Shown: positions 1 through 6,926 of the stretch, piece by piece
How positions within the stretch are numbered: the stretch's first letter is position 1
Layout: every line of letters starts with the position of its first letter
Assembly (NCBI GenBank): GCA_007129225.1
Contig: SKVX01000177.1
Location: forward strand, 1-8,117
Reading direction: 5' to 3'
DNA length: 8,117 nucleotides
DNA from: Halomonas sp.
GTDB taxonomy: Bacteria; Pseudomonadota; Gammaproteobacteria; Pseudomonadales; Halomonadaceae
Notes under the pieces: model-generated
Seen by the model: the letters and a program-made list of their open reading frames with translations, nothing else
Databases searched by the model: none
Told to the model about the DNA's origin: nothing
Position numbers and translations under genes: made by a program

Positions 1-39
1 AGAACCTCGACACTAGAACTACGCCACTAACTGCGGCAC

Positions 40-60
40 GTGATCCCTGGTATGGATCAC
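40..60 (+). promoter_or_regulatory. thrS leader hairpin mimicking the tRNAThr anticodon arm (translational operator)
   Basis: Seen: a perfect 7-bp stem, GTGATCC (40-46) with GGATCAC (54-60), closes a 7-base loop CTGGTAT (47-53). Numbered as a tRNA anticodon loop, this is C32 U33 G34 G35 U36 A37 U38. It has the invariant U33, the tRNAThr anticodon GGU and a purine at 37. The hairpin ends 10 bases before the thrS Shine-Dalgarno sequence (AAGGA, 71-75). Known: E. coli ThrRS represses its own translation by binding leader hairpins that imitate the tRNAThr anticodon arm. Inferred: this is the equivalent operator, so excess ThrRS would bind here and block ribosome loading. A second operator arm, if present, would lie upstream; I see no clear one in bases 1-39. 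Confidence 0.72.
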
Positions 61-82
61 CACTGCGCACAAGGACGCTTCA

Positions 83-1981
83 ATGCCCATCGTGACCCTG
101 CCGGACGGCAGCCAGAGAACCTTCGACGAACCTCTTTCCGTGATGCAGCTGGCCGAATCGATCGGACCCGGCCTGGCCAAGGCCTGTGTCGCCGGCAAGA
201 TCGACGGCGAACTGGTGGATGCTGCCGATATCATTGACCATGATGCCGAGGTGGCCATCATTACCGCCCGCGACCCGGAAGGTCTCGAGGTGATTCGCCA
301 CTCCTGCGCCCACCTGATTGGCCACGCGGTCAAGCAGCTCTATCCGGAAGCGAAGATGGCCATCGGGCCGGTGATCGACGATGGATTCTACTACGACATC
401 GACTTTGGCGTATCCATCACCCCGGACGATCTGGCGGCGATCGAGACGCGCATGAGAGCGCTCATCGACGAGGAGTATGACGTGGTTCGCGAGTACGTGG
501 ACCGTGACCACGCGATGTTGGCCTTCCTGCATCGCGACGAGCCGTACAAGCAGGAGATCGTCCGCGAGATTCCCGAGGGCGAGACGATCCGGCTCTACCA
601 GCACAAGGAGTATGTCGACATGTGCCGGGGGCCTCATGTGCCCAATACCCGGCACCTGAAGGCGTTCAAGCTGACCAAGCTGGCCGGTGCCTACTGGCGC
701 GGTGATGCCGGCAATCCGATGCTGACCCGGGTATATGGTACGGCCTGGGGTGATAAGAAACAGCTCAAGGCCTATCTCAAGCGCCTCGAGGAGGCCGAGA
801 AGCGCGATCACCGCAAGCTGGCCAAGCGCATGAACCTCTTCCATCTCCAGGAGGAGGCGCCGGGCATGGTGTTCTGGCATCCCAATGGCTGGACCATCTA
901 TCAGGCGCTGGAGCAGTATATGCGCAAGGTCCAGGTCGAGCATGGCTACCAGGAAATTCGTACCCCGCAGGTGGTGGACCTGTCACTGTGGAAGAAGTCC
1001 GGTCACTGGGGGCACTACAGCGACCTGATGTTCACCACCGAGTCGGAGAAGCGCGAATACGCGGTCAAGCCGATGAACTGCCCCTGTCACGTGCAGGTGT
1101 TCAACCAGGGGCTCAAGAGCTACCGCGATCTGCCGCTGCGCCTGGCGGAATTCGGCAGCTGCCACCGCAACGAGCCATCCGGTTCGCTGCACGGCCTGAT
1201 GCGGGTGCGAGGCTTCACCCAGGACGATGCGCATATCTTCTGCACCGAGAAGCAGATCCAGGCCGAGGCGGAAGATTTCATCGCCCTGACGCTCAAGGTG
1301 TACAAGGAACTGGGTTTCGACGACGTCGAGCTCAAGCTGTCGACCCGCCCCGAGGGCTTCATGGGCGAGGCGGCGCTTTGGGATCGGGCCGAGCAGGGGC
1401 TCGAGGCGGCACTCGATGCCACCGGTCTGGAGTGGGAGCTGCAGCCGGGTGAAGGGGCGTTCTATGGACCCAAGATCGAATTCGCCCTGCGTGATTGCCT
1501 GAATCGTGTCTGGCAATGCGGTACACTGCAGCTGGATTTCAATCTGCCGGGTCGATTGAACGCCCAATTCGTCGACGAAGACGGCGAGCGCAAGACGCCG
1601 GTCATGCTTCATCGGGCCATTCTCGGCTCCTTCGAGCGCTTCATCGGCATCCTGATCGAGCACTACGCCGGGGCGATGCCGCTCTGGTTGGCGCCGGAGC
1701 AGGTGGTGGTGATGACAATTACCGATGCGCAGCGTGACTATGCGGTACAATTGGAGCGTCGCTTGCAGAAAATCGGTCTTCGCGTCAAGGCGGACTTGAG
1801 GAACGAGAAGATCGGCTTTAAAATCCGCGAGCATACGTTGCAGAAAGTTCCCTATCTCCTTGTGGTAGGGGATAAGGAAGTCGAAGCCGATTCGGTTGCC
1901 GTGCGCACCCGCACCGGCGAAAACCTCGGCGTCCAGACCGTCGATGAGTTCATCGAGCGCGTTCGGACCGAAGGTTGGTAA
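83..1981 (+). CDS. thrS: Threonyl-tRNA synthetase (ThrRS)
   Basis: Cytoplasmic class II synthetase that charges tRNAThr with threonine and removes mischarged serine. The protein has 632 residues, the usual length for bacterial full-length ThrRS (642 in E. coli). The TGS domain covers about residues 1-62. The N2 editing domain (about 65-225) has the HxxxH pair H73/H77 and the CRGPH element C181/H185. The class II core (about 243-535) has the zinc and threonine ligands C333 (in MNCPCH), H384 (DDAHIF) and H510 (MLHRA). The anticodon-binding domain follows (about 537-632). The ATG has AAGGA at 71-75, seven bases upstream. Where E. coli has MNCPGH this protein has Cys at 335 beside the zinc ligand; I believe related gammaproteobacteria share this. 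It is the first gene of the cluster; infC starts 34 bases after its stop. The leader hairpin at 40-60 suggests autoregulation. Confidence 0.98.
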   Translation: MPIVTLPDGSQRTFDEPLSVMQLAESIGPGLAKACVAGKIDGELVDAADIIDHDAEVAIITARDPEGLEVIRHSCAHLIGHAVKQLYPEAKMAIGPVIDDGFYYDIDFGVSITPDDLAAIETRMRALIDEEYDVVREYVDRDHAMLAFLHRDEPYKQEIVREIPEGETIRLYQHKEYVDMCRGPHVPNTRHLKAFKLTKLAGAYWRGDAGNPMLTRVYGTAWGDKKQLKAYLKRLEEAEKRDHRKLAKRMNLFHLQEEAPGMVFWHPNGWTIYQALEQYMRKVQVEHGYQEIRTPQVVDLSLWKKSGHWGHYSDLMFTTESEKREYAVKPMNCPCHVQVFNQGLKSYRDLPLRLAEFGSCHRNEPSGSLHGLMRVRGFTQDDAHIFCTEKQIQAEAEDFIALTLKVYKELGFDDVELKLSTRPEGFMGEAALWDRAEQGLEAALDATGLEWELQPGEGAFYGPKIEFALRDCLNRVWQCGTLQLDFNLPGRLNAQFVDEDGERKTPVMLHRAILGSFERFIGILIEHYAGAMPLWLAPEQVVVMTITDAQRDYAVQLERRLQKIGLRVKADLRNEKIGFKIREHTLQKVPYLLVVGDKEVEADSVAVRTRTGENLGVQTVDEFIERVRTEGW

Positions 1982-2015
1982 CGACACTGTCAATTACCGG
2001 AACGGAGACGGAACG

Positions 2016-2555
2016 ATCAAGCGAAGCAGCCAGCGCGGACGTCCTCAGGACAAGCGCCCCCCAATGAACGAGCGTATTACCGAGGATCAGGTACGCCTGA
2101 TCGACAGCGACGGCGAGCAGCTGGGCGTAGTGCCCACCAGTGAAGCACTGGAGCGAGCCGAAGCGGCCGGTTTGGACCTCGTCCAGATTTCCAATGCCGA
2201 TCCCATCGTCTGCAAGATCATGGATTACGGCAAATTCGTCTTTGAGCAGAAGAAGCAGAAGGCAGCTCAGAAGAAGAAGACGAAGCAGATACAGGTCAAG
2301 GAAGTGAAATTCCGGCCTGGCACCGACGAGGGCGACTATCAGGTCAAGCTGAAAAACCTGACTCGTTTCCTCGAAGGTGGCGACAAGGGCAAGGTCACGC
2401 TGCGTTTTCGCGGCCGTGAAATGGCGCACCAGGACATCGGCCGCAAGCTGATGGAGCGGATCGCTGCGGATCTCGAGGAGATCGGGACCGTGGAGGCCTT
2501 CCCCAAGATGGAAGGGCGCCAGATGATCATGATCATTGCCCCCAAGAAGAAGTGA
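2016..2555 (+). CDS. infC: Translation initiation factor IF-3, ATC start codon
   Basis: IF-3 binds the 30S subunit, prevents premature 50S joining and checks the start codon and initiator tRNA. Starting at the ATC at 2016 gives 179 residues, against 180 in E. coli. The basic N-terminus is followed by the N-domain (about 17-75, with NERI and MDYGKF at 69-74), a lysine-rich linker (about 76-92) and the C-domain, which carries KFRPGTDEGDYQVK and RFRGREMAHQ and ends in APKKK. I chose the ATC because GGAG at 2004-2007 lies eight bases upstream, whereas the first in-frame ATG (2064) has only a C-rich run before it and would remove the 16-residue basic tail. Known: E. coli infC starts at AUU and IF-3 represses its own synthesis by discriminating against that codon. 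ATC would serve the same purpose here. The frame is open further upstream into thrS, but no other good start is visible there. Confidence 0.96.
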   Translation: MKRSSQRGRPQDKRPPMNERITEDQVRLIDSDGEQLGVVPTSEALERAEAAGLDLVQISNADPIVCKIMDYGKFVFEQKKQKAAQKKKTKQIQVKEVKFRPGTDEGDYQVKLKNLTRFLEGGDKGKVTLRFRGREMAHQDIGRKLMERIAADLEEIGTVEAFPKMEGRQMIMIIAPKKK

Positions 2556-2575
2556 TCCGACGGCCAGTCAAACGG

Positions 2576-2599
2576 ATGGCCGGCGTCAATGCCGGCCAT
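2576..2599 (+). promoter_or_regulatory. Hairpin in the infC-rpmI gap, candidate L20 translational operator
   Basis: Seen: a perfect 9-bp stem ATGGCCGGC (2576-2584) / GCCGGCCAT (2591-2599) with a 6-base loop GTCAAT (2585-2590). No T-run follows directly, so it is not a standard terminator. The loop can pair with GTTGAC at 2634-2639 (five Watson-Crick pairs plus one G-U), which lies between the rpmI Shine-Dalgarno sequence and its ATG. A second upstream element, AGTCAA at 2566-2571, is an exact complement of TTGACT (2635-2640) and would compete. Known: in E. coli, L20 represses rpmI-rplT translation through a pseudoknot between an upstream loop and the rpmI initiation region. Inferred: this is the counterpart. 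A zero- to one-base crossing loop makes the full 6-bp version tight. Confidence 0.5.
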
Positions 2600-2641
2600 A
2601 GGCCACGGATTTTCTAAAAAACTCGAGCGGAGAGTTGACTC

Positions 2642-2836
2642 ATGCCGAAAATCAAGACTAACAGTGGCGCTGCCAAGCGCTTCAAGAAGACTGCCAATGG
2701 CTTCAAGCACAAGCAGTCTCACCGTAGCCACATCCTGACCAAGAAGTCGACCAAGCGTAAGCGTCATCTGCGTGGTACGAAGCTCATCCACGACGCCGAC
2801 AAGGCCCTCGTTCAGCGCATGCTGCCGAACCTGTAA
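2642..2836 (+). CDS. rpmI: 50S ribosomal protein L35 (bL35)
   Basis: Small basic protein of the large ribosomal subunit. It has 64 residues, against 65 in E. coli. It begins MPKIKTNSGAAKRFKKT and contains the family core HILTKKSTKRKRHLR. Nearly all of its first 45 residues are basic or polar, as expected for an rRNA-wrapped protein. The ATG is preceded by GGAGAG (2629-2634) with seven bases between. It lies 86 bases after infC and 37 bases before rplT, the conserved infC-rpmI-rplT order. Translation of rpmI is probably the point where L20 acts, through the structure in the gap upstream, with rplT translationally coupled behind it (inferred from E. coli). Confidence 0.98.
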   Translation: MPKIKTNSGAAKRFKKTANGFKHKQSHRSHILTKKSTKRKRHLRGTKLIHDADKALVQRMLPNL

Positions 2837-2873
2837 GCCTCTGCTTGTTCTATTTTAACGTCAGGAGAAAGCT

Positions 2874-3227
2874 ATGACTCGTGTCAAGCGTGGTGTCGTC
2901 GCTCGTCGTCGTCACAAGAAAGTACTGAAGCTGGCCAAGGGCTACTATGGCGCCCGTTCGCGCGTCTTCCGCGTGGCCAAGCAGGCCGTCATCAAGGCAG
3001 GCCAGTATGCCTATCGTGACCGCCGCAACCGCAAGCGTCAGTTCCGTGCCCTGTGGATCCAGCGTATCAACGCGGGTGCTCGCCAGCACGGCATGTCCTA
3101 CAGCCGTTTCGTCGGCGGCCTGAAGAAGGCCGGTATCGAGATCGACCGCAAGGTGCTGGCCGATCTGGCTGTTCACGAGAAGGCCGCCTTTGCTGCCATC
3201 GTCGAGAAGGCCAAGGCTGCCCAGTAA
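2874..3227 (+). CDS. rplT: 50S ribosomal protein L20 (bL20)
   Basis: L20 binds 23S rRNA early in assembly of the 50S subunit and, in E. coli, represses its own operon. The protein has 117 residues (118 in E. coli). The extended basic N-terminal tail (about 1-60) contains RVKRGVVARRRHKKVLKLAK and KGYYGARSR; the globular C-terminal domain includes the INAGARQHGMSYSRF and GLKKAGIEIDRKVLADLA segments. The ATG has a strong AGGAGA at 2863-2868, five bases upstream. The T-rich 37-base rpmI-rplT gap contains no clear hairpin. A strong intrinsic terminator starts 61 bases after the stop, so rplT may be the last gene of some transcripts from the thrS side. Confidence 0.98.
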   Translation: MTRVKRGVVARRRHKKVLKLAKGYYGARSRVFRVAKQAVIKAGQYAYRDRRNRKRQFRALWIQRINAGARQHGMSYSRFVGGLKKAGIEIDRKVLADLAVHEKAAFAAIVEKAKAAQ

Positions 3228-3288
3228 GCGATTCCGACCGATGGCGTCGGGCCGGCGTTGGCCGGTCTCCTTTAACGCCAGACCGTCG

Positions 3289-3323
3289 CAGGGGAAGAGC
3301 AGCCGCTCTTCCCCTGTTTTTTT
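3289..3323 (+). terminator. Strong intrinsic terminator between rplT and pheS, possible pheST attenuator
   Basis: Seen: a perfect 12-bp stem, CAGGGGAAGAGC (3289-3300) with GCTCTTCCCCTG (3305-3316), a four-base loop AGCC and an immediate run of seven T (3317-3323). This is a textbook Rho-independent terminator for + strand transcription. It can end the thrS-rplT transcript. pheS starts only 56 bases later and no convincing promoter lies between, so pheST must be served by read-through, conditional antitermination or a promoter that I cannot recognise. Known: in E. coli the same gap holds the pheM leader peptide and a Phe-responsive attenuator. Here no short Phe-rich reading frame precedes the stem. 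Confidence 0.93.
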
Positions 3324-3347
3324 GTCGATCGAAACTCGACGTTTTTT
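3324..3347 (+). terminator. Weak second hairpin with T-tract, possible tandem terminator
   Basis: Seen: GTCGA (3324-3328) pairs with TCGAC (3336-3340) around a seven-base loop, then G and six T (3342-3347). The stem is only five base pairs, so alone it would be a poor terminator. Directly behind the strong one it may act as a back-up. Alternatively it is simply the A/T-rich spacer ahead of pheS. Confidence 0.3.
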
Positions 3348-3379
3348 CAGCCAAGATCAACGATTTCGGAGCTCAACGG

Positions 3380-4399
3380 ATGGACCACTTACCGACACTG
3401 GTCACCGAGGCCCGTCAAGCCATCCAGGCCGCCGAGAGCATCGCGGCGCTCGATGAGTTGCGGGTGCGCTATCTCGGCAAGAAGGGCGAGATCACCGCCC
3501 AGCTAAAGGGGCTGGGCAAGCTGCCGGCCGATGAGCGTCCCGCAGCAGGCGAGCGCATCAACCAGGCAAAGCAGGCGCTGTCCCAGGAGCTCGACGAGCG
3601 CCGGCAGGCGCTGAGCAAGGCCGCGCTGGAAGCGCAATTGGCCGCAGAGCGCATCGACGTGACGCTGCCCGGTCGTGGCCAGCCCAGCGGTGGCCTGCAT
3701 CCGGTGACGCTCACCCTGGAGCGCATCGAAGGGCTCTTCACCCGGATCGGCTACGACGTTGCCGTGGGACCGGAGATCGAGGACGACTACCACAACTTCG
3801 AGGCGCTGAATATTCCCGCCCACCACCCCGCGCGGGGCATGGCCGACACCTTCTATTTCGATGCCACTCGACTGCTGCGCACGCACACGTCGCCGGTCCA
3901 GGTGCGCACCATGAAGGAACAGTCGCCACCGATTCGTATCGTCTGCCCGGGGCGGGTCTATCGCAGCGATTCCGACCTGACCCATACGCCGATGTTCCAT
4001 CAGGTGGAGGGACTGCTGGTGGACGAGGATGTCAGCTTTGCCGACCTCAAGGGCACCATCGAGGACTTCCTTCACGCCTTCTTCGAGCGTGACGATCTCT
4101 CGGTGCGTTTTCGGCCTTCCTATTTTCCCTTCACCGAGCCTTCGGCGGAAGTCGATATCCAGTGCGTGATGTGCAGCGGTGAAGGCTGTCGCGTCTGCTC
4201 CCACAGCGGCTGGCTGGAGGTGATGGGCTGCGGCATGGTGCATCCGGAGGTGTTCCGTCATTCCGGCATCGATGCGGAGCGCTACAAGGGGTTTGCCTTC
4301 GGCATGGGAGCCGAGCGCCTGGCCATGCTGCGCTACGGCGTCAATGACCTGCGACTGTTCTTCGAGAACGATCTGCGCTTTCTGCGCCAGTTCGCCTGA
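3380..4399 (+). CDS. pheS: Phenylalanyl-tRNA synthetase alpha subunit
   Basis: Catalytic subunit of the cytoplasmic (alpha-beta)2 PheRS, which attaches phenylalanine to tRNAPhe. It has 339 residues against 327 in E. coli. An N-terminal helical region (about 1-90, probably a tRNA-contacting coiled coil) precedes the class II core. Motif 2 is GRVYRSDSDLTHTPMFHQVEG (191-211, written in two parts: GRVYRSDSDL, THTPMFHQVEG). FRPSYFPFTEPSAEVDI follows, and motif 3, GFAFGMGAERLAML, is at 304-317. Ala306 corresponds to E. coli Ala294 of the Phe pocket. The extra length is mostly an insertion with four cysteines, C262-x2-C265-x4-C270-x2-C273, which E. coli lacks but several other bacterial PheS proteins have. 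The ATG has CGGAG at 3367-3371, eight bases upstream. The frame stays open upstream through the terminator into rplT, but that extension is unlike PheS and was not used. Confidence 0.98.
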   Translation: MDHLPTLVTEARQAIQAAESIAALDELRVRYLGKKGEITAQLKGLGKLPADERPAAGERINQAKQALSQELDERRQALSKAALEAQLAAERIDVTLPGRGQPSGGLHPVTLTLERIEGLFTRIGYDVAVGPEIEDDYHNFEALNIPAHHPARGMADTFYFDATRLLRTHTSPVQVRTMKEQSPPIRIVCPGRVYRSDSDLTHTPMFHQVEGLLVDEDVSFADLKGTIEDFLHAFFERDDLSVRFRPSYFPFTEPSAEVDIQCVMCSGEGCRVCSHSGWLEVMGCGMVHPEVFRHSGIDAERYKGFAFGMGAERLAMLRYGVNDLRLFFENDLRFLRQFA

Positions 4400-4442
4400 A
4401 CGGGCGGCGTTACATGAACTTCGGCAGAACACAGGATAAGTC

Positions 4443-6824
4443 ATGAAATTTTCCGAACAGTGGCTGCGTGAGTGGGTCTCGCCGCAGCTGGGCGTCCAGG
4501 CGTTGGCTGACCAGATCACCATGGCCGGGCTTGAAGTGGATGCCATCCAGCCGGTGGCGGCGCTCTTCAGCGGCGTTGTCATCGCCGAGGTGGTAGGCAA
4601 GGCACCGCATCCGGATGCCGACAAGCTCAATGTCTGTCAGGTCATCGATGGCAGCGGTGAGTCGGTCCAGGTGGTCTGCGGCGCACCCAATGTGGCGGTC
4701 GGCCAGAAGGTGCCCTTCGCCCGCGTCGGTGCCGTGCTGCCCGGCGATTTCAAGATACGGCAGGCCAAGTTGCGTGGCGTGGAGTCGCGGGGCATGATCT
4801 GCTCCGCCTCGGAGTTGGGCCTGGAGGAGGAGACGTCGCCAGGCATTCTCGAGCTGCCGCTGGAGGCGCCGGCGGGGGAGGATTTCCGCGCCTGGATGGG
4901 CCTCGACGACAACACCATCGAAGTGGACCTGACGCCCAATCGCGGCGACTGCCTGAGTCTCAAGGGGCTGGCCCGGGAGGTGGGCGTACTCAACCGGCTG
5001 CCGGTGGCCTCGCCGGACGTGGCGCCGGTGGCGGCGACCCATCATGAGACCTTTCCGGTTCGCGTCGAGGATGCCGAACGCTGCCCACGCTATATCGGGC
5101 GCCTGATCAAGGGGGTCGATGTCACGGTCGCCACGCCACTATGGATGGTCGAGCGACTGCGCCGCAGTGGCGTGCGCTCCATCGATCCGGTGGTCGACAT
5201 CACCAACTACGTGATGCTCGAGCTGGGCCAGCCGCTGCATGCCTTCGATCGTGCCAACCTGCATGACGGCGTGGTCGTGCGCCTGGCTCGTGAGGGTGAG
5301 CGGCTGGTGCTGCTCGATGGGCAGGAAATCACCCTGGGTGCCTCGACGCTGGTGATTGCCGATGAGCGTGGCCCGCTGGCCATTGCCGGTGTCATGGGAG
5401 GCGAGGACTCGGGCGTCAGCCCCGAAACGCGGGACATATTCCTGGAGGCGGCCTACTTCTCGCCCCTGGCCATTGCCGGGCAGGCGCGTGGCTATGGCCT
5501 GCACACCGATGCGTCGCACCGCTTCGAGCGGGGTGTCGATCCGCAGCTGACGGCGGATGCCATCGAGCGGGCCACGGCCCTGCTGCTGCAGATCACCGGA
5601 GGTGAGCCGGGTCCGCTGGTCGACGCCACAAGCCAGGCACAGCTGCCCGGTGAGCGTGTGGTGACGCTGCGGGCTGCCCGTCTCGAACAGGCGCTGGTCA
5701 AGCAGCTTCCACAGGAGGAGGTCACCGACATTCTCCAGCGGCTGGGGATGGCGGTGGATACCACCGAGTCCGGCTGGCGGACTCGCGTGCCGAGCTGGCG
5801 CTTCGATATTGCCATCGAGGAGGACCTGATCGAGGAGATAGCGCGAATCCACGGCTACAACCGGCTGCCCGTGCGTCGTCCTTCCGCACGGCTTGCGCTT
5901 CGCCCGGACCATGAGGCGCGTACCCCGCTGGGACGCTTGCGCCGGCAGATGGTGGCACGCGGCTATCAGGAGGCGGTGACCTACAGCTTCGTGACACCAG
6001 AACTTCAGCAGGCGATGCTGCCCGACGCGGTATCGCCCAGGCTGGCAAATCCCATCTCCAGCGACCTCTCGGTGATGAGGGCGAGCCTCTTCCCCGGGCT
6101 GGTGCGAGCCCTGGAACATAACCTGAATCGGCAGCAGAATCGTGTACGGCTGTTCGAGGCGGGCCTCGTCTTCCGGGGGGATCTGGATGATCTGCAGCAG
6201 ACGCCGATGCTCGGTGCGCTGGTGTGTGGCTCCCGCGAGCCGGAGGGCTGGGCCGGCGGTCGCGACAAGGTGGACTTCTTCGACATCAAGGGTGACCTGG
6301 AAAGCTTGATCGCCATGGGTGGCGAGCCCGAGGCCTGGCGTTTCGAGCCGGGTGAGCACCCTTCGCTGCACCCGGGCCAGAGCGCGCGTGTCCTCTATCG
6401 TGGGGAATCGGTCGGCTGGATCGGTGCAATGCACCCGGGGGTCAAGGCGGCGCTGGGGATCAAGACCGATGCGCTACTCTTCGAGGTGCGCCAGGATGCC
6501 CTGGTCCGCGGCGTGCTGCCGACCTTCGTGCCGCTTTCCCGCTATCCGGAAGTGCGCCGTGACCTGGCTTTCCTGGTCAAGGCGGACCTGCCGGTCCAGG
6601 CGCTGCTCGACTGCGTGCGGGGAAAGGCCGGTCAATGGCTGGAAGAGCTGCGCCTTTTCGATGTCTACCAAGGTAAGGGGGTTACAGCAGGATACAAAAG
6701 CGTCGCCTTGGGCTTGACCTGGCAGCATCCTTCGCGCACGCTGAATGACGAGGAAATCAATCAGTTGGTCGATGCCATTGTCGCCGAATCGCATCAACAC
6801 CTGGGGGCCGAGCTTCGCGGATGA
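4443..6824 (+). CDS. pheT: Phenylalanyl-tRNA synthetase beta subunit
   Basis: Beta subunit of PheRS. It binds tRNA and hydrolyses mischarged Tyr-tRNAPhe. It has 793 residues, against 795 in E. coli. An EMAP/OB-fold tRNA-binding domain (about 40-150) carries PHPDADKL at 55-62, and NRGDCLS follows at 166-172. The B3/B4 editing domain (about 210-400) contains ITNYVMLELGQPLHAFD and HTDASHRFERG; Thr355 and Ala357 match the E. coli editing residues Thr354 and Ala356. The B5 domain includes IHGYNRLP at 469-476. A catalytic-like domain without catalysis follows. The C-terminal FDX-ACB anticodon-binding domain begins near 699 with SRYPEVRRDLAF. The ATG has AGGA at 4433-4436, six bases upstream. It lies 43 bases behind pheS, consistent with co-transcription, and is 102 bases ahead of ihfA. 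Confidence 0.98.
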   Translation: MKFSEQWLREWVSPQLGVQALADQITMAGLEVDAIQPVAALFSGVVIAEVVGKAPHPDADKLNVCQVIDGSGESVQVVCGAPNVAVGQKVPFARVGAVLPGDFKIRQAKLRGVESRGMICSASELGLEEETSPGILELPLEAPAGEDFRAWMGLDDNTIEVDLTPNRGDCLSLKGLAREVGVLNRLPVASPDVAPVAATHHETFPVRVEDAERCPRYIGRLIKGVDVTVATPLWMVERLRRSGVRSIDPVVDITNYVMLELGQPLHAFDRANLHDGVVVRLAREGERLVLLDGQEITLGASTLVIADERGPLAIAGVMGGEDSGVSPETRDIFLEAAYFSPLAIAGQARGYGLHTDASHRFERGVDPQLTADAIERATALLLQITGGEPGPLVDATSQAQLPGERVVTLRAARLEQALVKQLPQEEVTDILQRLGMAVDTTESGWRTRVPSWRFDIAIEEDLIEEIARIHGYNRLPVRRPSARLALRPDHEARTPLGRLRRQMVARGYQEAVTYSFVTPELQQAMLPDAVSPRLANPISSDLSVMRASLFPGLVRALEHNLNRQQNRVRLFEAGLVFRGDLDDLQQTPMLGALVCGSREPEGWAGGRDKVDFFDIKGDLESLIAMGGEPEAWRFEPGEHPSLHPGQSARVLYRGESVGWIGAMHPGVKAALGIKTDALLFEVRQDALVRGVLPTFVPLSRYPEVRRDLAFLVKADLPVQALLDCVRGKAGQWLEELRLFDVYQGKGVTAGYKSVALGLTWQHPSRTLNDEEINQLVDAIVAESHQHLGAELRG

Positions 6825-6926
6825 CCTTTCCGGTCGTGATCGGAGGAGAGCGTTCACGCAGTTCGCGACTCATGGTGATGCCGAATGCCCGGCGGCGGGC
6901 TGGACCGCCACTCTGAAGGAGTAGAC

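Noticed and set aside
7..33. Promoter for thrS: TCGACA at 7-12 or TAGAAC at 14-19
   Set aside because: TCGACA is close to a -35, but no -10 lies at 16-18 bases. TAGAAC could be a -10, but its -35 would be outside the window.
80..943. Long open frames on the minus strand opposite thrS, and similar ones opposite pheS and pheT
   Set aside because: They mirror the codon bias of strongly conserved genes on the other strand, and their translations show no family signature.
2064..2555. infC starting at the ATG at 2064
   Set aside because: No ribosome-binding site, only a C-rich stretch before it, and the conserved basic N-terminal tail would be lost.
3336..3364. Promoter ahead of pheS: TCGACG, 17 bases, AACGAT
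   Set aside because: The -10 matches only half of the consensus, and the transcript would start at the pheS ribosome-binding site.
3241..3456. Leader-peptide candidate beginning ATGGCGTCGG after rplT
   Set aside because: The frame runs through the terminator and deep into pheS. Its Phe codons lie behind the terminator stem and it has no ribosome-binding site.
6887..6909. Small hairpins in the pheT-ihfA gap (GCCCG/CGGGC and GGCGG/CCGCC)
   Set aside because: Only 5-bp stems in very GC-rich sequence, mutually exclusive, no T-run and no IHF consensus nearby; probably composition.
6842..6916. Small frame between pheT and ihfA (ATG 6872, 14 codons) with GGAGGAGAG upstream
   Set aside because: The Shine-Dalgarno-like bases end 22 bases before the ATG, too far, and the peptide (MVMPNARRRAGPPL) has no recognisable feature.
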